A model generated the notes under the pieces. That model made no database searches. It had not been told where the DNA came from and saw only the letters and a list, made by a program, of their open reading frames with translations. DNA of 9,509 nt, from NCBI GenBank assembly GCA_937926755.1, contig CALBBA010000286.1, positions 1 to 9,509 on the forward strand, given 5' to 3'. This stretch comes from an uncultured Collinsella sp. (GTDB lineage: Bacteria > Actinomycetota > Coriobacteriia > Coriobacteriales > Coriobacteriaceae). Below are positions 6,840 to 9,509 of the stretch, one piece after another. Each line of letters opens with the position of its first letter. The first letter of the stretch is position 1. The translations under genes were made by a program, and so were the position numbers.

Positions 6840-6884
6840 TGGATCGCGGCCCTTGCCTTCCTCGTCTACTTCTTCGTAGCGTAA
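6840..6884 (+). pseudogene. Orphan C-terminal fragment of the NCS2 permease
   Basis: Fourteen codons plus a stop encode WIAALAFLVYFFVA, identical to the last 14 residues of the NCS2 permease (4775-4819). The DNA differs at four positions, all third-codon positions: GCA/GCG, CTC/CTT, TTT/TTC and stop TAG/TAA. No start codon or upstream permease sequence accompanies it. It is a duplication fossil and is not expected to be translated. Confidence 0.85.
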
Positions 6885-6910
6885 GGGCAAGGCTGCAAAA
6901 GCTGAACAAT

Positions 6911-6949
6911 AAAGCGCGGAGTCGCCATGCGGCCCCGCGCTTTTCTTTT
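6911..6949 (+). terminator. Intrinsic terminator between the two surface genes (duplicated copy)
   Basis: AAAGCGCGG (6911-6919) pairs with CCGCGCTTT (6935-6943), followed by TTTTCTTTT. Compared with the copy at 4846, the pair after these nine has become an A-C mismatch (6920/6934); the inner stem then resumes. It lies 94 bases past the stop of surface gene 1 and probably terminates it. Confidence 0.85.
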
Positions 6950-6991
6950 AGCGCCGGTCCCTGCGCCGGCGTGCGGCCTATTTCTCCCCCA

Positions 6992-7088
6992 TTTTGGCCA
7001 TTTTGCCCTCCAAACGGCACTACCGCCGGCAACATCCAGCAGATACGCTGAATCTAGTCGTATAGGCCCTATGAGAACGGGAGCAACC
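6992..7088 (+). promoter_or_regulatory. Conserved 97-nt leader of surface gene 2, candidate promoter/operator
   Basis: Gap-free counterpart of 4930-5026. TTTGG (6993-6997) and CCAAA (7010-7014) keep the same 12-base spacing, and the ATAGG-C-CCTAT palindrome is retained just before the ribosome binding site GGGAG (7079-7083). The -10-like box TATGCT of copy 1 is TACGCT here. About half of a 12-base window after GCTG differs between copies, in contrast to the near-identical first 59 bases. Confidence 0.55.
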
Positions 7089-8870
7089 ATGGCAGCCTTG
7101 TTCACGACCCCCAAACGCAATGACACTACCGCCGGAACCCATGTTGCCGAACCCGACGTTCGCCGTCGCATAGGACTCGCGCACGGCAGCTGGCGCCGCG
7201 TGACGCGCCGCATCGTCGCGGGCGCCGTGTGCGCGCTCACGGTGAGCTCGCTGCTCATGCCGAGCGTCTCGCTCGCAGCGGAATGGGTCAAGGTCGGCGG
7301 CAACAAGTACAACACCGCGGCGAGCGACGAGGCCGGTACCTGGTCGTGGGACGGCGCCGACGACTTGAAGCTCAACAACTATAACGGCGGCGAGATCCAG
7401 GCCGCAGGCAAGCTCAACGTGAATTACTCGGGAACCAACATCGTCACTGCCGAATGGATCGAAAGCATCAACGTTTTTCATGGCACTAACGAGAATGCCG
7501 AGCTCAATATCCAAGGCAACGAGGGCGGCACGCTCAGCGTGACATCTACTGAGGACGCTATCCTCTCCACGGGTAATATCAACATCGACGGAGCCGGATC
7601 CGTCAACGCCACGAGCACTGGGTTTGATGCCATCAATGCCGGAGGTGATCTCGCTATCAAAGGTTCGGGCAACGTCAACGCCACGGGTGCATCGGATGGC
7701 ATCAGGGCAAACGGCAATATCACGATTGACGACAGCGGAGCCGTCACCGCCAGGGCTACCAAGGACAAGGGTATTGGAGCCGACAAGAACCTCACCATCA
7801 AGGGTGACGGGACGGTCGAGGCAAGCTCAGCCGATGGTGAGGCCCTTTGGAGCGGCGGCAATATCAACATCTCGGACGGCAGCCAGGTCAAGGCAAACGC
7901 CGAGGGATATCTTGCCGTCGACACTGAGGGCAGTCTCGCGGTCACGAACGCCTCCCTTGACGCAAGCGGTGTTGAATATGGCGTCTATGCCCACAAGGGC
8001 GTTACGCTCGATCACGCGACCGTGGCGGTCCGTACCAGCGCGAACGGCGGCCAGGCCATCGCCCTCATCACTGACGGGGGCGACATCGACATCAAGAACG
8101 GCTCCACCGTGGACGCGTTTGCGGAAGGCGAGGTTTCGGCTGCATTCTCCACCAGAAACGATCGACCCAACGAGAAGGGCGGCCACATCTACATCAGCGA
8201 CTCCGTTGTCAAGGCCATAGCCCGCTATGTCGAGAACGGCGACGGCCCCATCCCCTACAGCGAAAACCAAGATGGCGAGACGAGGCGCGAACCCCAAGGC
8301 GAGAACATCGGCATCATCGCCCAGACCAGCGAGGGCGTCACACCCGCAGTCATCTCGATCATCCGCAGCAAGGTAACGGCCGAAGGAGATACAGCGGCAA
8401 TCTTTGCCCGTGCCATGAGCGCTGACGGCAAGACAATCGGCACCATCAAGATTGAGAACGCCGCCATCCAGACGCCCGAAGGCGGCAAGGTCATTGACTA
8501 TCGCAAGCTCCGTGACGGCATCTACGAGGCAGGCCAAGCCATCGGCACGGGCGACGCCACGGTCGACTCCCTCTATATCAAAGCAGTCGCCAAAAGTACG
8601 ACCATCGCACCTCCCGAGGTAGCCAAGCCGGAAGACCCCAAGCCCGACGAGACCAAGCCCGCAGAAAGCAAGCCCGCGGAGTCCAAGCAGAACCCCAAGT
8701 CTGAGGGCTCAAAGCCGACCAAGGCCGTTGCGGCTTCAACCACGAAAGCCAAGACTACCGGCGTGCTCGCGGCAACCGGCGACACCTCGGGTGCGGCCAT
8801 CGTGGCAACCGTCCTTGCGGGAACAGCCGCTATCGCCGCAGGCACCATGGCGAGCCGTAAGCGTTCTTAG
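7089..8870 (+). CDS. Secreted, sortase-anchored beta-helix-like surface protein, copy 2
   Basis: Paralog of the protein at 5027, 593 aa with the same architecture; role unknown. The ATG at 7089 follows GGGAG by 5 bases; the frame is open upstream to 6927, but that region is the leader. About 60 of the first 70 residues match copy 1, including RRVTRR, the hydrophobic signal segment and the SLAAEW cleavage region. TWSWDGADDLKLNNY (84-98) opens the mature domain, followed by beta-helix-like repeats such as DAINAGGDLAIKGSGNVNAT (180-199). VTNASL-ASGVEYGVY and HIYISDS-VKAIARY segments are nearly shared with copy 1. The linker (508-545) is longer and richer in Lys-Pro, with a KPAES pair absent from copy 1. 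The anchor is LAATGD (560-565), a hydrophobic helix and RKRS. Residues ~115-160 differ most from copy 1, so the two may recognise different ligands (inference). A strong terminator follows. Confidence 0.85.
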   Translation: MAALFTTPKRNDTTAGTHVAEPDVRRRIGLAHGSWRRVTRRIVAGAVCALTVSSLLMPSVSLAAEWVKVGGNKYNTAASDEAGTWSWDGADDLKLNNYNGGEIQAAGKLNVNYSGTNIVTAEWIESINVFHGTNENAELNIQGNEGGTLSVTSTEDAILSTGNINIDGAGSVNATSTGFDAINAGGDLAIKGSGNVNATGASDGIRANGNITIDDSGAVTARATKDKGIGADKNLTIKGDGTVEASSADGEALWSGGNINISDGSQVKANAEGYLAVDTEGSLAVTNASLDASGVEYGVYAHKGVTLDHATVAVRTSANGGQAIALITDGGDIDIKNGSTVDAFAEGEVSAAFSTRNDRPNEKGGHIYISDSVVKAIARYVENGDGPIPYSENQDGETRREPQGENIGIIAQTSEGVTPAVISIIRSKVTAEGDTAAIFARAMSADGKTIGTIKIENAAIQTPEGGKVIDYRKLRDGIYEAGQAIGTGDATVDSLYIKAVAKSTTIAPPEVAKPEDPKPDETKPAESKPAESKQNPKSEGSKPTKAVAASTTKAKTTGVLAATGDTSGAAIVATVLAGTAAIAAGTMASRKRS

Positions 8871-8927
8871 ACGCCTCTGCGCACATGGCAGCTCCCGCGA
8901 AGGCCCCGAGCCCCAGCACCGTTTAAC

Positions 8928-8965
8928 AACGCCACCGCCGAGCTCCCCTCCGGCGGTGGCGTTTT
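8928..8965 (+). terminator. Intrinsic terminator of surface gene 2
   Basis: Perfect 13-bp stem: AACGCCACCGCCG (8928-8940) pairs with CGGCGGTGGCGTT (8951-8963) around a 10-base loop, followed by further Ts. It lies 57 bases after the stop. It is unlike the duplicated terminator and so lies outside the repeat unit. The rest of 8966-9077 shows no clear promoter; only weak boxes such as TTGTCT (8995-9000) are visible. Confidence 0.92.
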
Positions 8966-9077
8966 CCATATGCGTCCGCAGGGGATGCACGAGATTGTCT
9001 TTGGTCTAGCCCAACCGGCATACGTTGGCGTGCGACAATTGGGGCTGCCGATATCACAACACTGAGAGAAGCCCGTC

Positions 9078-9509
9078 ATGGAAGCGCATCAAAAGCAGAT
9101 AACCGTTCATGCACAGCATGCCGAAAGCGCACCAGTCATCTATCTTTCCGTGGTCATGGGCGACGGCACGGAGGTTTATGAACGCTGCCGAGAGCTCAAC
9201 TGCCCGCCCTTCACGCTTGTCGGCATTGGCAGCCTCAACTGGAATCGCGAGCTGAGCCCCTGGGTATGCGACGGTACCGTGCGCGATGCCGAGCCCTTTG
9301 GTGGACAGGCCGCTGGTTTTCTTGACGAGTTGTTGAAGCAGATAATCCCAGAGGCCGAATCATCGCTCCCGCAACCGCCCACCTGGCGCGGCGTTGCCGG
9401 CTACTCGTTGGCGGGTCTTTTTGCACTGTGGGCACTTTGGCAAACAGTTGTCTTTGAGCGCGCGGCGAGTGCATCGGGGTCGCTGTGGTTCCCCGGCTTT
9501 ATCGACTAC
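9078..9509 (+). CDS. Alpha/beta-hydrolase esterase, 3' end cut by window edge
   Basis: N-terminal 144 codons of a probable cytoplasmic serine esterase of the esterase D/Fes-like alpha/beta-hydrolase type; the frame is open to the right edge. An in-frame TGA at 9063-9065 just upstream makes the ATG at 9078 the first possible start, with the weak purine-rich site GAGAGAA before it. Residues 108-113 read GYSLAG, a GxSxG nucleophile elbow with Ser110. It is followed by LFALWAL and ASASGSLWFPGF, the pattern expected after the elbow in this family, where the cell wall of the barrel leads to a lid. An earlier strand (PVIYLSVVMGDG, 19-30) fits the first core strand and oxyanion region. The Asp and His of the triad would lie beyond the window. 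Substrate is unknown; there is no signal peptide. It is separated from surface gene 2 by a terminator. Confidence 0.85.
   Translation, partial: MEAHQKQITVHAQHAESAPVIYLSVVMGDGTEVYERCRELNCPPFTLVGIGSLNWNRELSPWVCDGTVRDAEPFGGQAAGFLDELLKQIIPEAESSLPQPPTWRGVAGYSLAGLFALWALWQTVVFERAASASGSLWFPGFIDY

Larger units (their letters stand above)
6839..8884 (+). repeat. Direct tandem repeat, unit 2 (permease tail fossil, terminator, surface gene 2)
   Basis: Second copy of the ~2.06-kb unit, beginning GTGGATCGC at 6839. It carries the orphan NCS2 tail, a terminator, the 97-nt leader and the second surface-protein gene. Similarity fades soon after the stop codon: CGCAC at 8880-8884 corresponds to 6827-6831. Downstream sequence is unique within the window. 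Confidence 0.85.

Overview
This window looks like a chromosomal segment of a gut-associated Coriobacteriia member, most likely Collinsella. That is inferred from the high GC content, a bile salt hydrolase very like the Bifidobacterium type, and cell-wall proteins ending in an LAATG sorting signal typical of Actinomycetota. No 16S or other taxonomic marker is present, so the genus is an inference.

Layout, left to right. (1) The 3' part of a KUP potassium transporter (+, cut by the left edge) ends at a strong bidirectional terminator shared with a convergent gene. (2) That convergent gene (-) is a conjugated bile acid hydrolase with all expected catalytic residues. (3) Upstream of it, on the same strand, is a short peptide-deformylase-like gene (-) whose metal-site motif reads HMIDH instead of HExxH. 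Its stop codon lies inside one arm of a ~109-nt imperfect hairpin, followed by a terminator. (4) Diverging from it is an AzgA-type NCS2 purine permease (+), ending in an intrinsic terminator. (5) Next are two tandem paralogous genes (+) for secreted, sortase-anchored, probably beta-helical surface proteins of 596 and 593 aa. (6) After another terminator, the 5' part of an alpha/beta-hydrolase esterase gene (+) runs off the right edge.

The main structural event is a direct tandem duplication of about 2.06 kb. Each unit holds the last 14 codons of the NCS2 permease, its terminator, a conserved 97-nt leader and one surface-protein gene. The second unit therefore starts with an orphan 14-codon permease tail, still encoding the same peptide, between the two surface genes. 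The two proteins are close in the signal peptide, distal half and wall anchor but more divergent in the middle of the repeat domain.

Functionally, several genes fit life at a host interface: deconjugation of bile salts, nucleobase and potassium uptake, and display of paired surface proteins. No operon links them; terminators separate nearly every gene. No tRNA, rRNA, CRISPR array, transposase or phage gene was seen, and no stretch over 300 bases lacks a gene.
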